53,323 nucleotides of DNA from DATCLS01 sp036563805 (GTDB lineage Bacteria > Actinomycetota > Acidimicrobiia > Acidimicrobiales > VFJN01): positions 1 through 53,323 of the forward strand of contig DATCLS010000074.1 in the NCBI GenBank assembly GCA_036563805.1, given 5' to 3'. This document shows positions 50,997 through 53,323 of the stretch, piece by piece; positions within the stretch are counted from its first letter, which is position 1, and each line of letters opens with the position of its first letter. Both the position numbers and the translations under genes were made by a program. The notes under the pieces are model-generated. The model was given only the letters and a program-made list of their open reading frames with translations, ran no database searches and was not told the origin of the DNA.

Positions 50997-53121
50997 TCAA
51001 CGTGCTGGTTGCCGCACCAGCCGGCCGCCTGGGCGTCACGGCGACCTCCAGCCGCCCGCCGGCGTTGCGGACCACGTCGACGCGCAGGCCGCCCACCGTC
51101 AGCGCCGTGCCGGCGGGTGGGCTGGCGGCGCCGGGGAGGCGGCCACCGCGCTCGGTGGTCTCGCTACCGGTGCCGGCCGGGGCCAGGACCGTCAGTGCCG
51201 GCCACCGGCGGCGCAGCGTGGCCACGGTGGCGGCGGCCGTCCGGGCCGGGGTGCGGACGGCCGCCAGGTCGAGCCGCCGGAGGCCCGCCTTCCGCAGGCC
51301 CCGCAGGACGTAGCGGTCGACCGCCCGCCCGTCGAGCACCAGGACGGCTGCCCCGCCGCCCCGCCAGGCGGTGGCGCCGATGGCGACCGGGACCTCGGCG
51401 TACCCGGCCGGGACAGGCGGCGCCCCCACGGCGCTGGCCAACACGCCGCCGAGCACCAGCACCCCGGCCAGCCGCAACGCTCCGGCCACGACCCGGTGGC
51501 CCACAGCCCGACGCTCCGCACCGGCCGCTGGCGCGGCCGGCTTCTGCGTCCCACGGCCCCGAGCGAGGTGCGGCGAGCCGGGTGGCCAGCCGTCCCGCGC
51601 CGGCCGGCCGCCATCTGACCGTCCGGCGACGGTCGGGCCGGGAGCCGGCACCCGGCCGGCCTCGGTCGGCGGACCCGGGGACAGCCAGGCGGTGAGGGCC
51701 GCGATTGGGACGACGTTCGGGGGCCGCAGGTCGTGCAGGATCGGCGGGGGCGAGGGTGGGCCGGGGCGGAGGGCCCGGGCGGCGGCGAGGGCGCCGACGG
51801 CAACGGCGATGGCGGCCAGGGCGGGGGCGTCGAGGTCGCCGAGGGGCAGGCGGGAGGCGGCGACGGCCACCCCCTCGACCCAGGCGAGCAGCAAGCGCGT
51901 CGGCAGGTGGAGGACGGCGGCGACCGGGCCGCCGACCAGCCCGGCGGCGAGGCCGCCGGTCAGCCCCCACACCATGATCGGCCCGGCGGCCGGGGCGGCG
52001 AGCATGTTGGCGGGTATCGACGCGAGCGGCACCGCCCCGAACGCCGACACCAGCAACGGCGCCACCGCCGCCTGGGCGGCCAGCGTGACCGCCAGCGGCG
52101 CCGCCCACCACCGGGGCCCCGGCAGCGCCCGCTGGAGCGCCGCCGCCCCCGCCACGATGCCCGCTGTGCCGGCCACCGACAGCTGGAACCCCAGGGCCGA
52201 CGCCAGCAGGGGGTCGACCAGGAGGAGCGCGGTGACCCCGAGCGCCAGCGTGCGCACGGTCGTCGCCGGCCGGCCGAGCGCCGTGCCCGTGGCGGCGACG
52301 GCCGCCATGGCCGTCGCCCGGAGCACCGACGGCTCGAACCGGGTGAGCAGCGCGAACCCGGCCAGCACGCCGAGCGTCGCGACGAGCCGGGGCCCGAACC
52401 GGAGCCGGCGCAGCACCGGGTCGGCCACGACCAGCACGAACACGACGTTGGCCCCGGACACGGCGAGCAGGTGCGTGAGCCCGGCGCCCTGGAAGGCGTC
52501 GGCCAGGTCGGCCGGCTGGTCGCGGTCGTCGCCCAGGGTGAGCCCCGCCAGCAGGCTCCGCTGCCGCTCCGGCAGCACCTCGGCCCCCTCGGCCAGCGTG
52601 CGCCGCAGGGCGTTGGCCACCCGGGTGACGCCGTGGCCCGGCCGCCAGCCGACGACGGCCCGCACCTCGAGGCGCCCGGCCAGGTGGCGGTGGCGCAGCC
52701 GCCGCTCGCGCGGGCCCGGCCCTTCGACCGTCGCCACCACGGTCACCCGCTCGCCGGCGAGTCGGTCGTCGAGCGCGGCGGCCGCCGCGGCGTGCGCCCG
52801 GGCGCTCAGCCGGCGGCCGCCGAGCCGCACGTCGGCCTGCACGCCGCCGCGGCCGTCGGGGCTCGGGTCGGACACGAGCGTGACCTCGGCCCGCACCGGC
52901 CCCCGGGGCGGCGGCGCCAGCCCGGCCAGCGACCGGGCGGCCAGCGAGGCGGTGAGCAGCGCCACCCCGAGGCACAGCAGCGCCGGCCGCCGGACGAGCA
53001 AGGCCCCGCCGACGAGCGCCACGGCCAGCGCCAGGGGCACGGCGCCGACGTGCCCGCCGATGGCGGCGAACGCCGCCCCGAAGGCTGCGGCGGCCAGGGC
53101 CACCGCCCAGGCGTCGGACAT
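50997..53121 (-). CDS. comEC: ComEC/Rec2-family DNA-uptake channel, apparent frameshift near the 3' end
   Basis: ComEC forms the channel that brings single-stranded DNA in during competence. N-terminal helices and a DUF4131-like OB region (about 80-170) precede the competence domain with LLAGLTLGDDRDQPADLADA and GLTHLLAVSGANVVFVLVV, and many helices follow. A C-terminal domain sits where a metallo-beta-lactamase domain would be, but the metal motif reads LAAVRTPARTAAAT, so it is degenerate. The uninterrupted frame continues to 49855 (1088 aa) over two real genes. Removing one base of the GGG run at 51031-51033 gives VAVTPGGRLVRQPAR and a stop at 50997, giving about 707 aa. ATG 53121 starts 15 bp after comEA. 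Confidence 0.85.
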
Positions 53122-53136
53122 GACCCACCGCTCCCC

Positions 53137-53323
53137 TCACACGACGACCAGGTCGCGGAGCTGCTCGAGCTTGGCCTCGCCGATGCCCCGCACGTCGAGC
53201 AGCTGGTCGACCGAGGTGAAGGGGCCGTTCTGCTCGCGGTGGGCGATGATCGCCTCGGCCGTCGCCGGGCCGACCCCGGGCAGCGTGTCGAGCTCGTCGA
53301 GCGTGGCCGTGTTGATGTTGACC
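53137..53323 (-). CDS. comEA: ComEA-family helix-hairpin-helix DNA-binding protein, 3' end only
   Basis: The last 62 codons of a gene that continues beyond the right edge. They encode VNINTATLDELDTLPGVGPA, TAEAIIAHRE and LLDVRGIGEAKLEQLRDLV, the double helix-hairpin-helix module of ComEA, which binds double-stranded DNA at the cell surface. The stop TGA at 53137-53139 lies 15 bp before comEC. The N-terminal anchor is not visible. Confidence 0.93.
   Translation of the reverse strand, partial: VNINTATLDELDTLPGVGPATAEAIIAHREQNGPFTSVDQLLDVRGIGEAKLEQLRDLVVV

Overview
This 53.3 kb window is a very GC-rich (roughly 75% by eye) chromosomal segment from an actinobacterium. The gene set (a BldD-type regulator beside hrcA-dnaJ, an AddAB-like nuclease pair, a monoderm Tad locus, a fused acetyl-CoA carboxylase carboxyltransferase, many GTG/TTG starts and many apparently leaderless starts) suggests Actinomycetota, and my best guess is the class Acidimicrobiia (Iamia-like). 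The class assignment is inference, not proof. I see no phage, insertion sequence, CRISPR array, tRNA or rRNA gene; most of it is core genome.

Layout. 0-9 kb: a two-gene lipoprotein/secreted-protein pair cut by the left edge, arfB, an MMPL exporter divergent from a MarR regulator with a palindromic operator candidate, glyS, an RDD membrane protein with Gln-rich repeats, recO and uppS. 9-21 kb: a BrkB-like membrane protein, a 53-aa acidic ORF, an AddB/AddA-like pair and a DinG-type helicase, with era convergent to them. 21-28 kb: a Tad (tight-adherence) assembly operon on the minus strand (cpaB, cpaE/tadZ-like ATPase, tadA, tadB, a 47-aa coupled ORF, tadC, a pilin-like peptide, a TadE-like protein), divergent from a small helix-turn-helix gene. 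28-34.8 kb: a multipass membrane protein, small hypotheticals, a MEDS/HATPase sensor-type protein, then phoH-ybeY-corC. 34.9-39.7 kb: two more TadE/TadG-like proteins followed by a membrane-anchored pseudokinase and a translationally coupled membrane LysM protein. 39.8-48 kb (minus): accDA fusion, hemW, bldD, rsmE, dnaJ, hrcA with a CIRCE operator, and lepA. 48-53 kb: rpsT (+), a 59-bp tandem-repeat block, then holA, a diverged dihydropteroate-synthase-like gene, a 72-aa gene, comEC and the 3' end of comEA.

How genes work together. HrcA plus CIRCE should control hrcA-dnaJ (heat shock). BldD carries an almost intact cyclic-di-GMP-binding motif. The Tad operon supplies the motor and platform, and the 34.9-39.7 kb module supplies further pilin-like parts and envelope proteins. 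comEA-comEC form a DNA-uptake pair.

The most notable points are: (1) comEC seems to carry a one-base frameshift next to its natural stop, so its reading frame runs over 1 kb into downstream genes; (2) the TadE/TadG-pseudokinase-LysM module; (3) a 47-aa ORF that exactly fills the tadB-tadC gap with ATGA/GTGA overlaps; (4) many genes with a TANNNT box 6-9 nt from the start codon; (5) non-coding inverted and tandem repeats at 10.4, 29.4, 48.5 and 50.6 kb.
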